Assembly (NCBI RefSeq): GCF_000003815.2
Contig: NC_049992.1
Coordinates: 18,447,745 to 18,511,744 of the forward strand
Direction of reading: 5' to 3'
Source: Branchiostoma floridae
Taxonomy: Eukaryota > Chordata > Leptocardii > Amphioxiformes > Branchiostomatidae
Length of the DNA: 64,000 nt
The notes under the pieces were generated by a model that had not been told where the DNA came from, ran no database searches, and saw only the letters and a program-made list of their open reading frames with translations. The translations under genes and the position numbers were made by a program. Below, piece after piece: positions 36,401 through 55,194 of the stretch (the stretch's first letter is position 1; each line of letters starts with the position of its first letter).

Positions 36401-36538
36401 CCTGACGTTGGAGACAACAAGTATTCTCAACTCCTTGACTTGCGGAGAGAAGTGGCCTACAACCTGGCTCTTATCTACAGTGGCAGTGGATCCAAGAACT
36501 TGGCTAAGATGCTGTTAGATAAGTATTGTGTTGTGTAG
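18413..36538 (+). CDS. GTF3C3: General transcription factor 3C subunit 3 (TFIIIC102)
   Basis: TPR subunit of TFIIIC, which binds A and B boxes of tRNA-type genes in the nucleus and recruits TFIIIB for RNA polymerase III. Sixteen exons: 18413-18994, 19696-19797, 20424-20616, 22179-22288, 22921-23053, 24699-24872, 26010-26198, 26795-26899, 27234-27371, 28070-28179, 28866-29043, 30426-30592, 31557-31742, 33546-33762, 35189-35260 and 36348-36538. All are GT-AG, phases agree, and the total is 2847 bp, 948 aa (human 886). Exon 1 holds a YLxGxxSFxEF motif twice (residues 19-29 and 128-138), an acidic stretch (about 75-116) and a basic cluster GRKRPKRRR (183-191). From exon 2 the family sequence LRGLMGEANLRFARGKYDDA begins the TPR array. 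The last exon ends the final TPR. Kozak context CAGCATGG supports ATG 18413; an in-frame ATG at 18389 would add eight residues. Introns carry many junction duplications and transposons. Confidence 0.95.
19040..19600 (+). mobile_element. tRNA-derived SINE, split by a fold-back repeat
   Basis: The head contains GGGTTCGAATCC (B-box-like), followed by CTTGGGAAAGGCACTTTTAC and GGTGAAAATGAGTACCT, the shared body of this SINE family (also at 29670, 34625 and 53095). The tail GAGTAGGGGTCCTTCCTGG continues after 19530. The block 19294-19529 between is an inverted repeat. It is in intron 1 of GTF3C3. Confidence 0.7.
19294..19529. repeat. Inverted repeat with roughly 95-bp arms
   Basis: TATAAGCCTTCTCACATTAG through GTAAGGCACACAAAAAGTAAA on the left is matched in inverse on the right (TTTACTTTTTGTGTGCC to AATGTGAGAAGGCTTATA), with only scattered mismatches and a loop of about 40 bp. 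It lies within the SINE at 19040-19600. Confidence 0.8.
20523..21625 (+). repeat. Tandem copies of GTF3C3 exon 3 end plus intron start (8 units)
   Basis: The unit is 130-147 bp: the last about 94 bp of exon 3 (ACCTTAACCC to AAGAAAG) plus about 46 bp of intron starting gtgcttgtag and ending near gtacaaaa. The phrase TCAAGTTAGCAGAGGTGTCA starts at 20551, 20691, 20831, 20978, 21124, 21268, 21408 (variant) and 21538 (variant). The first copy is the real exon. The other seven retain the donor AAAG/gtgc and the coding sense (SLEQNNISQAI) but most unit lengths are not multiples of three, so they are probably intronic. Confidence 0.93.
21637..21979. mobile_element. MITE with CAGGCTTTTAGC termini
   Basis: The left end CAGGCTTTTAGCCAGGCATG and the right end CCTAGCTAAAAGCCTG are inverted copies. 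It is about 343 bp with no coding content. CAG...CTG ends hint at hAT, but no target-site duplication was found. A truncated relative is at 14790. Confidence 0.65.
22256..22545 (+). repeat. 51-bp tandem copies of GTF3C3 exon 4 end plus donor (6 units)
   Basis: AAGGCTCTGGAGGGGTATCA starts at 22256, 22307, 22358, 22409 and 22460 (exactly 51 bp apart), then at 22509. Each unit is the last 33 bp of exon 4 (encoding KALEGYQQILK) followed by 17-18 bp that begin gtaact or gtatct and end ctcag, cacag or catag. The first unit is the genuine exon end. Units 1-3 remain open in the exon frame; unit 4 gains TAG. Confidence 0.95.
23065..23170 (-). mobile_element. Non-LTR retrotransposon 3' end fragment
   Basis: Read on the minus strand, the sequence ends TGTACAATAAAGGTCTTCATTC with a (CATT)n tail. 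Similar AATAAAG plus ATTC-tail ends occur at 39240, 63650 and inside 32495-32870. It lies in intron 5 of GTF3C3; only the 3' end is recognisable. Confidence 0.5.
24097..24674 (+). mobile_element. mariner element with truncated transposase
   Basis: Terminal repeats CGAGGGGCGGTCAATAGGTA and its inverse TACTTATTGACCGCCCCTCG are flanked by TA at 24095-24096 and 24675-24676. A 102-codon open frame (24280-24588) matches the N-terminal helix-turn-helix region of mariner transposases (family pattern RAVIRFLYLKG, APSYDLVKRW, FKHGRKS, PRPGRPS). The DD(D/E) catalytic domain is missing, so it is an internally deleted, inactive copy. Its right end lies 24 bp from the acceptor of GTF3C3 exon 6. Confidence 0.9.
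24894..25127. mobile_element. piggyBac-like MITE with TTAA target site
   Basis: The ends CCCTTAAACTGCCA and TGGCAGTTTAAGGG are inverted and flanked by TTAA at 24890-24893 and 25128-25131. Length 234 bp, no transposase. TTAA plus CCCT ends fit piggyBac derivatives. The left TTAA begins 18 bp into intron 6 of GTF3C3. Confidence 0.85.
25508..25950. mobile_element. Long-terminal-inverted-repeat element around an AGAATTC minisatellite
   Basis: The arms (ATAACACCCTCCAGATTAAT inward, about 165 bp each) are inverted copies at 25508-25670 and 25790-25950. The centre is a minisatellite of CAGAATTCTGGGAACCTNAG-type units, itself palindromic. No coding content. It occupies most of intron 6 of GTF3C3. 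Confidence 0.8.
26354..26509. mobile_element. MITE with ATACTGTAAATG termini (copy 1)
   Basis: Ends ATACTGTAAATGTATTTAAG and GCATTTACAGTAT, with TTCGCGAGGATTTAATTTCG inside. Same family as 47691-47894. It is in an intron of GTF3C3. Confidence 0.7.
27254..27569 (+). repeat. Tandem duplication of GTF3C3 exon 9 end plus intron start
   Basis: CAGAGCTATGCCAAGGTTGT starts at 27254 (real exon 9) and again at 27412, a 158-bp unit. The copy keeps the complete exon tail (to TTTCAGAAG/gtcaga) with two visible changes. It passes into a minisatellite of about 19-bp GTCAGAGGTCATACATTAG units. Confidence 0.93.
27570..27790. repeat. Minisatellite of AGGTCAGAGGTTATACATT units
   Basis: About ten degenerate copies of a 19-23 bp unit derived from the start of intron 9 (gtcagaggtcat) follow the duplicated exon tail. 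Confidence 0.75.
29670..29955 (+). mobile_element. tRNA-derived SINE
   Basis: The A-box-like TGGGGCAGTCGGC and B-box-like GGGTTCGAATCC are correctly spaced, followed by CTTGTGCCCTTGGGAAAGGC and CTCAGGTGAAAATGAGTACC. The tail is CAAGAGTAGGGGTCCTTCCT. In intron 11 of GTF3C3, same family as 19040, 34625 and 53095. Confidence 0.75.
29965..30330. repeat. Dispersed repeat ending GGTGATACGGAATACACCGT (copy 1)
   Basis: GTCATACCTGTGACGCGAAA to GGAATACACCGTGTTGTATT matches 60133-60546 over most of its length at about 80 percent. Internal phrases include GGGTGTTCCGGACC, CACACAGGCTTNCTTCGAGT and GGTCCCAGCCCTCCCGCGGG. No transposase was seen. Confidence 0.75.
31181..31275 (+). pseudogene. Partial copy of GTF3C3 exon 13 acceptor region
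   Basis: ATTGGTGTGTCCTAGAAGCT through GATTCTGAGTGTGTGCTGCC and TGAACAAGAA matches 31499-31603, which is the intron end plus first 47 bases of exon 13. The copy lacks TTTCAG/GAGC in good form and is cut off by a GTACATGTACAGTACATGTA simple repeat. It is a non-functional exon fragment about 318 bp upstream of the real exon. Confidence 0.85.
31761..32078. mobile_element. MITE with AGGTGGGGTCACA termini and TTA duplication
   Basis: AGGTGGGGTCACA and its inverse TGTGACCCCACCT bound 318 bp, flanked by TTA at 31758-31760 and 32079-32081, as in PIF/Harbinger elements. It starts 16 bp inside intron 13 of GTF3C3. Confidence 0.75.
32291..33004. mobile_element. hAT-like element with 5-bp duplication (copy A)
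   Basis: CAGGGCTCGAAATTCATTTT to ...TATTTCGAGCCCTG, with GGTGCACC repeats just inside each end. ATATC is duplicated at 32286-32290 and 33005-33009. At 714 bp it is longer than copies B and C because a retrotransposon 3' end (about 32495-32870) is inserted in it. Confidence 0.85.
32495..32870 (-). mobile_element. Nested non-LTR retrotransposon 3' end
   Basis: Starts with CAAGTCAAGTCAAGTTTATT, that is an AATAAACTTGACTTGA tail on the minus strand, followed by GCACAACGATTGTATCAGGT, resembling 39250. It is absent from copies B and C of the host element. Confidence 0.6.
33852..34187. mobile_element. hAT-like MITE with CAGGGTTCTA termini
   Basis: Ends CAGGGTTCTACCCAGG and CTAGCTAGAACCCTG, with TTTTAGCGTAGTGG inverted inside. 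GATAG is duplicated at 33847-33851 and 34188-34192. It begins 89 bp downstream of GTF3C3 exon 14. Confidence 0.75.
34258..34325 (+). pseudogene. Partial copy of GTF3C3 exon 14 end and donor
   Basis: GCAGGGCATGTCTTTTCTAA followed by gtacgcactttctactct and ggttctgtgacac repeats 33753-33818 (the last ten bases of exon 14, the donor and intron start) with small deletions, about 510 bp downstream. It is preceded by CTTCTTTCTGATGCAG, which is acceptor-like. Confidence 0.85.
34625..34870 (+). mobile_element. tRNA-derived SINE
   Basis: GTCGTGTGGCGCGATCGGCA (A-box-like), CCTGAGTTCTAATCTGGCTG (decayed B box), then CTTGTGCCCTTGGGAAAGGC and CTCAGGTGTAAATGAGTACC. It lies in intron 14 of GTF3C3. Confidence 0.7.
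35431..36107. mobile_element. Mutator-like MITE with 9-bp target-site duplication
   Basis: TIRs of about 150 bp (TAGCCTCCATAGCAGGCTCT inward, including GGCCATTTCTTTTTGTACTG and GCCGTCCATTTTAGAGCCTG) are nearly identical in inverse at 35431-35580 and 35960-36107. ACTAGACCC is repeated exactly at 35422-35430 and 36108-36116. Long TIRs with a 9-bp duplication are the hallmark of Mutator-like elements. No transposase. In intron 15 of GTF3C3. Confidence 0.88.
36120..36212. repeat. Small inverted repeat
   Basis: AGGACATAATTTTCTTTTAC ACAACCAGTT pairs with AACTGGTTGTGTAAAAGAAAATTCTTATGTCCT around a loop of about 20 bp, directly beside the Mutator-like element. Confidence 0.75.
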
Positions 36539-36794
36539 TGTCTTCATCTTGCTGAAGTACCTTTTTCCTCCAGTGTTTCACGGCAAAAAATGTCTCGAAC
36601 ATACATTGCAGAACTGTATGCCTCTACCTTTTCCCAACACGTTAACATTGCATTTACTTTTTTTTTTTGTATAAAGATTTGATATCAAGTTGTCAAGACT
36701 TGAAATCGTCTGTCATATGTTTAAGTACATGTATGACACTTACATGTATGTAATAGGAGATCTCAATGTTATAAAAAGAGAATATATTTTTTGT

Positions 36795-36800
36795 AATAAA
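36795..36800 (+). terminator. Candidate GTF3C3 polyadenylation signal
   Basis: AATAAA 257 bp after the GTF3C3 stop codon, in A/T-rich sequence. Confidence 0.55.
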
Positions 36801-37560
36801 TACCACCTTGTGGTGTAAAAAGGATCAGATTGAATTGTTCTTGTTACATTACTTGTATGTTTTGTATGGAATATCTTTTAAACTAATACGCAATGCGATG
36901 TGCTATTTTGGTTCTTAAAGCTGGAGACTGGGGTTGTATGAGTTGCACGTAGGGGTGGGGTACTGGTACAGAAAATTCAGGTCCAGATTGGCTGCATGAA
37001 AACTTGTAAATGGGCGATACTTAAAACATTCTTGAGTTATCTAGTTAACACACACACAGGCACGAATGCACACGCACACATAAAGACTTGTGAAAATATC
37101 ACCCCCATGGATATTTCATGGAGGTAATTAAATCAAATCTCTCACAAATACGGGGCAACAAAAATGTGAAATCCGAACCACATCACTGTTTATTCCAGCT
37201 GCCGTGTGTCCTCAGCACCAGTTGAAGTAGTTTCTTTCTTAACTCGGGTATGAACGGGACATGTGCAACATGCTTGGATTCAAATCTCTTCAGATGTAAA
37301 GCTTATAATAGCACTATTTTTAATTTCATTGTCTCAGACAACAACACACACAGGGAAGACTACACAGAAGAAACTGAACTGACATTTGCAGCTTTCGGCA
37401 TGAATCATACATTATAATGTACATCTAATTAAGCGCTCAAGCTCTTCATAGTAACTAAATGCACACTTGGCATAACAAGTATAACATTTCCATCCATGAC
37501 TTACATTAAATTTGTATGGAGCAAGTAATGTACTTGACTAAAGAGCAGCGTCGTATTTTT
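36801..37560. other. Convergent spacer between GTF3C3 and enolase
   Basis: The two genes end tail to tail. The interval is A/T-rich, with no coding signal and a short (CACA)n stretch near 37050. It probably contains the ends of both 3' UTRs. Confidence 0.5.
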
Positions 37561-37564
37561 TTTC

Positions 37565-37570
37565 TTTATT
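37565..37570 (-). terminator. Candidate enolase polyadenylation signal
   Basis: TTTATT on the plus strand (AATAAA on minus) about 156 bp past the enolase stop codon. Confidence 0.5.
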
Positions 37571-37725
37571 TGCTTAAGGGATATCCAACAGTCAAACTAC
37601 TACAACACCTTTTTCTTGCATTCTTATGATCACACTCAAAATGCAGTCTACTACATGTAGTTCTGAGAGCTTCATATGTGTACGTGTAACATTCACTGCA
37701 GTATAACTGTGGAAACGATAGTTGT

Positions 37726-48175
<10,450 letters not shown>

Positions 48176-49442
48176 GGTGGCTGGCTATTGGTGGCTTCTG
48201 CTGAATCAAAAACATACAGATGTAAATTGAATGTAAACAAAAGAAGGCTAGTCAGGGTATATGTACTATAGTACTAATACTTTATATATCATTTCTCAAT
48301 GTTCACATAGCTGAAGATTTCGATCCTAGGGCTGGCCCAACCTCTGACATGTTGTACTACACATGTGTATTATCTCCATCAAAAATGGAGATATAGTTTT
48401 GGGTGTGTCTGTCTGTCTGTGTGTCTGTCTGTGTGCCTGTCTGTTTGTGTTTCCAGATCTAGATATTTGTGGTCAGCATAACTCAAGAACCTCTGGATGG
48501 ATTTCCACGATATTAGGGCCCCCTGGTAATGTATTGTGACCTTGGTACTGCAGCAGATATTCTGTTTTTTGTATCTTTTGACCTGGGTGTGCTATGGTCT
48601 TGTTTGGATGGTTTTACAAAGCCGGTGGCACTGTGTATGAGGGACCTTCAGATGTGCCCAACCCCTACACGTAAAAAAAGATAACACTTATCGAGAAAAA
48701 CATGGGTGACCCGGTGTGCTTGGGTAAACATGCGAGCCATTGCAAAGCTGTATCACACTACAGTACAAGCTAACAAAAAAGCGAATCTGTCCTCAATTCG
48801 ATGTTCAGCTGCTTCACCAATTTCAGTAAAAAAATTGTTCTTTTGAGGAAAAAGAATACTGACACAATTCACACAAAGAACTTGTTGCTACTGTCTGTGT
48901 CATTGGTCTAGCCTAGAGCTCAAAATAGCAGTGATATGTTTTTACAGCCTTGTTGAGGGCAGGGGTTACTGGAGCTAGCGATTACAGTCTCACTAAGTTA
49001 TGACTGCAATGGTCTATAGACTATCTGTCATCAATAACAATTCATATGAGGAAAATTTCAATTCTTTTCAGATTAATTAATAGTCTTGATTAATGTTGGT
49101 ATTCACACTCTTATTTTTGAGGATCTTTCTATATGTTAATTCATTATATTGTTAGCATTCTGGTCCGTGCTCTTTTACAGGAACTACTTGTATGGTACAG
49201 CATTGGTACTACATATACATGACTGTGTAGTTACTGTTATACTAGTATGCTGGAGTGCAGCCAGTTTTTGGGCTACTGCAGGTTGTAAGTCAGCTTAAGT
49301 TTTAGATGTGACCAGCATCCAATTGTGGTCTATACTCCTTTAGAACTGAAATTAATACTGTCAAACATTTACAACTTAAGTTACAAGTGACTTCTTCTGC
49401 ATAAGGACCAGCTGGCAATGTGACCACTTTTTGGTGGTCCCT

Positions 49443-49718
49443 TTAATTATCTTTTTTACCTTTTTTAGTGACTGCCTGCTGGTTTTTAGTGTCCTCTCCA
49501 GTAGTCTTTTTGCTAATGGGTTGTTTTGATCCTTTTCCCTTTGCACTCATTAATTCAGAGGCCATGGTGTTAATTTTGTCATTGAATATGTCATGAACTT
49601 GAAGATCAGAAATTTTTGGACGGAAAGGGTAAATTTTTGTGTGTTCGTCCGAACAAGCAGATTTCCGTCCCAGGATGAATGGACAGGCCATAGTGGCAGC
49701 CCTGACTGTAGTTAGCAT
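49443..49718 (-). other. Isolated Lys-rich open frame, doubtful
   Basis: 91 codons with a Lys-rich end (SKKTTGEDTKN, TKKGKKDN). CAGGGCTGCCACTATGG just upstream of it on the minus strand resembles a hAT-type terminus. It may be a fragment of a transposon-encoded protein; no family is recognised. Confidence 0.25.
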
Positions 49719-49984
49719 TTAGATGTAGATTTATTGAAATTGCACACTATGCAATACATCATGTCAAACCAAGTAGCTTACCTGATATTGGATGCCAACA
49801 TAGTTAGCATTACTGGGGTGTGAACTTGGAATTGGCTCAAATTTTCAAGATCGATACTCACTACAAGATTTGCATGAGGAAAATTGTTGTACATAGAAAG
49901 TAGCATATAGGACAAGGTCATGCGTCCACAAGCATATGACACCCTTCTCCCTGTAAATTGGCTCTGGGGGTATCATACAACGGG

Positions 49985-50439
49985 CAGGGTTCGAAATACA
50001 CATACTTAACTTGCAATTTGCATGTAATTTTTGAGATTTGCATGTAAAAATATTCTGAACTTGCAATCTTGCATGTTGAAAATACCTGGCCTATAGTGAA
50101 AAACTGAGGGATTAGACACCCTACTCTTAGACAGAACGACATATGGACGTCTTTCTTTTTCCTTCCTTGTTTGTTATTGAAATATTAAGTGGATATCTTT
50201 CCAAAATTTCAAGTTCGTCTATGTTTTTATGCGCCGATTTCTGTCAGTCAAAAGGGATAGAATGGGCAAAATTTTTATCAGTCCTGAGCAGCAAAATTCC
50301 ACCAAAGCATAGATGCTGGCTAAAAACATTGCAGTATAGACTAGTTGTATTTTGCATGTAAATTTTTCAAATTGCACGTAAAATTTTTGCCAACTTGCAA
50401 TTTTGCATGTAGCAAAAAAAAAGTATTTCGATCCCTGAA
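49985..50439. mobile_element. hAT-like element with CAGGGTTCGAAATAC termini, with a nested fragment
   Basis: Ends CAGGGTTCGAAATACACATA and GTATTTCGATCCCTG, flanked by AACGGG immediately on both sides (6 bp). Inside, 50200-50330 matches the right half of the 13460 hAT family (GGGCAAAATTTTTATCAGTC, GATGCTGGCTA). TTGCAATTTGCATGTAA blocks are inverted near both ends. Confidence 0.7.
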
Positions 50440-51785
50440 CGGGTATTTTAGGGCCCATTGTATGCTACCTCTAGGTTAGACATATGACAAGTCATAAAAA
50501 TTCCTGTTACACAGAGACAAAAGTTCCCATATAGTAAAATTCTCTTAAACACAAGCAGGGCAGTACTCACATCCAACGTTTCGATGTCTGGATCTGCTTT
50601 ATGGATGTTAGACTACAGACAAAAGGTGTCGTATGACCTCCATTGTATGACCAAAGAGGTCGGATACTCTCATTTGCAAATCAGGCTATACATGTAGACC
50701 ACGTAGGACTAGTACATACCATAAAAGGTACTGACTTAGATTAGCTTTTTTTTTCATATGCAACACCATGGCATGAATGTTCTTTGGTAACCCTGAACAC
50801 TGGCAATACTCCAGAATATAACTTATAAAGTTAAAATAGTAACTTGGGTCATAACTTACAGTTACTGTGTCATGGTTCATGGGTTTATTGGCAAAAAAGT
50901 GCTGAATGTCTAAATCCAATCCCTAACGTTTTATAGCTTGATTGATACATGTACAGCGCGTCTATTTTTGCAATTCAAAATAACATTATTAATAATTCTA
51001 ATATCTTCTGCCAATGCCAAGTAATAAAAACACAAAGTAAACTGCAACATCAGTGACGATTTTCAAAGTTCAAATTTCACAGTCCATCAGTACATTTGTG
51101 CAATTCTTTCTGTACTTTTGCATTTTTGCAATTGTGTGGATTTACCATTTCTTTCAAAATCCCAGCATTTTTCAATGTCACGTCCACTACATATGAATGC
51201 GGGCAGAAATTTATTTTATTTTGCATCGATCCAATTTGAACAAACAGAAACATCATAAACCTATATAAAGATATATAAGACTTGAACAAAAGTAGTATCA
51301 TAAGGTAGTAATGACAGAAGTAAGACATCTATTATCAATATCCAGTACTTTAAAAAAAAGCATAATTCAACATTTCTACATAGCAAAAGGGGAGGGGCCG
51401 AACATGCCGGCATGTAGTAACAACTGATCAGAACAAATATCTAACACGTTGTGGAATTCAGAAAGTATGGTCATCTTTTAAAGTTCTCTATTTTGTAGAG
51501 AATCTCTTAAATGTTGAAGACACAAACCGAGGTTGATGAATATTTTAACGTGCGGATCCGACGTGGTCTACGTGCAGCTATATTTTAGAAAGAGGTCACC
51601 TTCAAGTTTCACCTAACCGGCAAGGTACAGCTGATTTTATAATTCAAATTTCAGCTGAAATTCACATAGAAGAATGCTCAAATCTTTGCATAACCAAGGA
51701 AAATTGTTCAGCTAACGTTATAATCGTACGGTGTATTATATCATAGAGTTATAGAAGAGAAATTTGAGGAAGATTTGGGACATAC

Positions 51786-51860
51786 CGTGAGACGAGAGCG
51801 CGGCGGCTGCTAGTGTCAGACTGGGCAAGATGGCGAGAGACAGTCACGTGACTAGCGGGA
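51786..51860 (-). promoter_or_regulatory. Putative enolase non-coding first exon and promoter
   Basis: On the minus strand GCGCTCTCGTCTCACG is followed by a donor gtatgtcc at 51785. Just upstream lie GCCATCTTGCCC (YY1-type) and TCACGTGA (palindromic E-box at 51844-51851). G+C is high relative to neighbours. The link to enolase exon 2 (acceptor about 48200) is inferred from strand and distance. Confidence 0.5.
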
Positions 51861-51894
51861 CTCATTTGCATCCCAGGTCATTGACCTATGGTGT

Positions 51895-52100
51895 GCGTAT
51901 CTTCGAGCAGATGTGTGGTTGGGACGTTTCGTCCAGCAGATGTGTGCTATTTGAGGACTTTCTTCAAGCAGATATGTGGTTGGAGCGTTTCTTCAAGCAG
52001 ATGCGTGGTTGGGGCGTTTCTTCAAGCAGATATGTGGTTGGGCGTTTCTTTAACTTAGTTTAAGCAGATGCGTGGTTGGGACGCCTCACGAAGCAGATGT
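51895..52100. repeat. Tandem repeat, about 36-bp unit
   Basis: About five degenerate copies of GCAGATRTGTGGTTGGGRCG TTTCTTCAA, directly upstream of the presumed enolase promoter. Confidence 0.8.
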
Positions 52101-52194
52101 ATATGCATATGGCTGTCATGAATCGTCTTCGAGCGAAAAATACACCAAGCTATAGCTAATCGTTCTATTACCCCTACAAAGGATATTGCAGGGT

Positions 52195-52520
52195 TGCGGA
52201 GGGTCCTTCAGCACTAAGGCTAGGGAGTGTACAGGGTAGTACACGGTGGGGGATGGTCCTTCAGCATATAAGCTGATATAAGGCTGGGGAGTGTACAGGA
52301 TAGTACATTGTGGGGAAGGGTCCTTCAGCACTAAGGCTAAGGAATGTGTAGAGGATACTAGTAGTACAGAACTGGAGAAGTCCCTTCAATACTATAGCTA
52401 GGGAGTGTACAGGCCTAGGACAGTACACATGGCATGGTGGTGGAAGGTCTTTCAGCATAAAGCTGGGGACTGTACAAAATAGAACAGGGAGTGAAGGGTC
52501 CTTCAGTATTAAGGTTTGTA
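52195..52520. repeat. Tandem repeat, about 55-75-bp unit
   Basis: Five to six degenerate copies of GGTCCTTCAGCACTAAGGCT then AGGGAGTGTACAGG and ATAGTACA. Confidence 0.8.
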
Positions 52521-53090
52521 CGTGGTCTTCAGTACGTGGTCTTCGTGCCTCTAAATGGAATAGTACCGGGCCGAGCCATTGGGGTACCGGGTCCTTTCGG
52601 CTTAGTTGTATCCCACTGCCATGGACTTCTCACGTATGAACTGCAAAGACATGAACTTTGTACTCTCCAAGCAGAGGTTAGGTTCCGACTGTTTTTTAAA
52701 ACTTTTTTTTAGTCGTTTTTATCGGGCTTTCCATTTTGTATTTTATCTTGCTGTGTCAAAACCTGTGAACTGTCCGTTAAGTTGTGCACATATCTCTATT
52801 TGATACGCCCACTCTTCTGTCAATATTAAAAATCATTTCGCTCCACTTTGCAGATATTGAATAATCATGGCTAACCAACATAACCTCACGTTTCACTTTT
52901 TCGATAAGAACTCTAGACTTGTCCATGTTTTAAGCTGTCTCTTGTCACATAATACATTTTTCAGTTTTTTTTTTTCCACAAAATTGTTGTTTGTCTATAA
53001 AGGTCTCTTGGAAGTGTAACCCTTTTTGGCTATAGGGCCAGTGGGTTGTAATCCACTTTGTCGCGGGCAAGGTATTGGAAAGCGTAGCCT
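52521..53090. other. Spacer, no gene seen
   Basis: A/T-rich with T runs; short open frames lack splice context or family resemblance. Confidence 0.4.
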
Positions 53091-53094
53091 AATA

Positions 53095-53290
53095 CACTCC
53101 TTCTACTGCCTTTTACCGTCCCAACCAAAGTCAGGTACCCATTTTTACACCTGGGTGGAGTGAGGAAGGTCCTGCAAAGTGTCTTTCCCAAGGGCACAGG
53201 ATCGATGACCCGACAGGATTCGAACCCGGGACCAGTTGGTTCTGAGCAGAACACTCTGCCATTATGCCCCACGACCCCACAAGTTTTGTA
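53095..53290 (-). mobile_element. tRNA-derived SINE
   Basis: On the minus strand: GGGGTCGTGGGGCATAATGG (A-box-like), GGGTTCGAATCCTGTCGGGT (B box), CTTGGGAAAGACACTTTGCA, then GGTGTAAAAATGGGTACCTG. Same family as 19040, 29670 and 34625, in the opposite orientation. Confidence 0.75.
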
Positions 53291-53299
53291 GCATTTAAG

Positions 53300-53924
53300 A
53301 CTTGGGAGGCCAGAATACATGTAACTTGCAAGTAACAGCTTACGTCACAGCATCATTCGCAACCGTTATGTGTTCTTCTCCCTGATTGGATGTCGTAGCC
53401 TCATCCGTCTGAAGTAACATCGGGTCCGATTGGTCTTGTTAAATACAATCCTTTTGCATAATTTCGCAACCCTTTTAAACGTGTAAACAACTGCGCTTCT
53501 TCCTTTCGTGCTGGTCCCTTCGTATCAGCTACGTCCTGATTTCTCAGATTAGTCAACAATCAACCGAGGTATGTGTATTTCCCGTTTTTTGTCCATTTTT
53601 CTGTCTCTCCGTGTCCTTGGTAGGGTGCCCAAGGTCGTTGGAACCTTGTCATAAAATTGGAGGGAGCTACACGGATAATGAACACCTTGTAGACCGGTCA
53701 GGTCGCACCCTGGCTCAAAAACTGGGGGCCCATAGTCAGTCAGTCAAAGTTCGTCCCCTCGCCCCTCGCCATAGGGCGGCGCCCATCTCCATTTCAGTAG
53801 CCCTGGACCACACACTTTTGTGCAATCACTACAACAGGGGGCTAGACCTCTCGTAGTGGTGTGTGTTCAACTTCCATACACTTTTCCAAGTGCTGAGTGC
53901 TAAGCAGAGAAAGCAGCATGTACC
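53300..53924. other. Spacer with a possible plus-strand non-coding exon
   Basis: ATTGGTCTTGTTAAATA near 53430, G+C-mixed sequence, and a good donor CAACCGAG/gtatgtg at about 53570 could mark a 5' non-coding exon for the plus-strand gene whose coding exon has an acceptor at about 56680. No transcript evidence is available. Confidence 0.25.
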
Positions 53925-54020
53925 ATTTTTAAAGTCTTTGGTATGACTCGGCTGGGGATCGAACTCACGACCTACCGAATGCAAGGCGAACACTCTACCT
54001 ACTTGGCCATTGCACCGGTA
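53925..54020 (-). mobile_element. tRNA-like SINE head or tRNA pseudogene
   Basis: On the minus strand, TGGCCAAGTAGGTAGAGTGT, CCTTGCATTCGG and GAGTTCGATCCCCAGCC have tRNA order and spacing with a TGC at the anticodon position. The flanking acceptor stem (GGTGCAA / GTCATACC) does not pair well, so a SINE head is likelier than a working tRNA. Confidence 0.5.
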
Positions 54021-54214
54021 ATGAAATCCATACGCATATGAAACTGCCATCGCATAGCAAATAGTAGGCGGCGCAGTGGTTGAGAAATTAGTAGTTTAGT
54101 TGGTTTTGTTTTTTTTTTTCAGCCCGGGACATATGTATCGGTGTAGTTTGCTATGTGAGTCGGAATTGGAGCAGAACTATTTTAATTGACAGAATCCGTT
54201 ATCGTACTATACAC

Positions 54215-54760
54215 ATGCCCGTAGCCAGGGGGGGTTCGGGGGGTTCGGAAGAACCCCCCCACTCGCTCAAAAGGTCCGCTTTTTCAGGATCGAAGGTCCA
54301 CTTTTTCATGTCCAAGATTTTTTTTTCAAAGGCATGACTGATTTGCATTTTTCCTTGATAGACATTTCAGCCAATCGTAGTAAGTCTATCAGCAAAATTT
54401 GCCCCAGAAAGTGCAGGAAATGGCTTTTCAGAGGGTCCAGATTTCAAAATTTCCCCGGACCTCCATTGCGACGCCTCACGCCTTTGGTGTCGGACATGGT
54501 GAAAATATGTCGAGGGAGTTGGCCTCAAAGCCTTGTCCTTTAATAGAAATTCCATTAAACTTCGCAAGCGATTTTTGACGGTCAAAATGCAGGAAATGGC
54601 GTTTCAGAGGGTCAAAATTTCATTTTTTCCGGGGGAGCATGCCCCCGGACCCCCCTAGGTACCTCACGCCTTCGGCGTGAGTCTCGCGCCTGCGGCGCTC
54701 GATGGTCCCACATTTACTAAAAAGAACCCCCCCAACCGAAATCCTGGCTACGGGCATGCT
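54215..54760. mobile_element. Inverted-repeat element with CATGCCCGTAGCCAGG ends
   Basis: CATGCCCGTAGCCAGGGGGG and the inverse ATCCTGGCTACGGGCATG bound the element, with GGGGGTTC/GAACCCCCC just inside. The interior repeats GCAGGAAATGGCNTTTCAGA and CACGCCTTNGGYGTSRG. Short open frames inside show no known domain. Confidence 0.75.
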
Positions 54761-54774
54761 ACACTCAACAAATC

Positions 54775-55194
54775 CTCTGTGATGTACTATGTTGTATAGG
54801 TAACAACATAGTACTACGTACTTTGATGCCCACAACATTGCCTCACTATTTCTTTGCAAAGGTTTGCACTTTAACACTCTATTTGGCTCCCACGTCAATC
54901 AAAAGAAAGTAACATAGTTAAAGCTTAAGTAAAAGTTCTACCCGTCAGATGGACAATAGGGGACCTCTCAAATTACCCGTCAGACCACCTTCTCGACCCT
55001 CGGGTGCCATCTCTACACTAACGAGTACCCTTTGTGATAAATCCAGCTATACAGAAAAGTCCTCGTCCCAGGTGAGACAGACTACACCTGTTAATACAAA
55101 ATCCCTCTCAGTGGGACTCTCGTGTATTAAGGGAACAATACGCAATCTAGCAAACTAGTCTCGAGTAAAAGTTTAAATTCTTAGATTCCTATGT
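54775..55194. other. Spacer, nothing recognised
   Basis: No coding or repeat structure beyond a short inverted TATGTTGT / ACAACATA pair near 54790-54810. Confidence 0.4.

Larger units (their letters stand above)
48201..51785 (-). other. Presumed enolase 5' intron; several repeats, no other gene
   Basis: Between the acceptor of the first coding exon and the putative non-coding exon 1. It contains a (TGTC)n stretch at about 48400-48440, an element at 49984-50439 and an open frame of 91 codons (49443-49718). No enolase-like coding sequence was found. Confidence 0.5.

Noticed and set aside
53925-54020. Functional tRNA-Ala(TGC) gene
   Set aside because: Box order is right, but the acceptor stem does not pair and a SINE origin is simpler.
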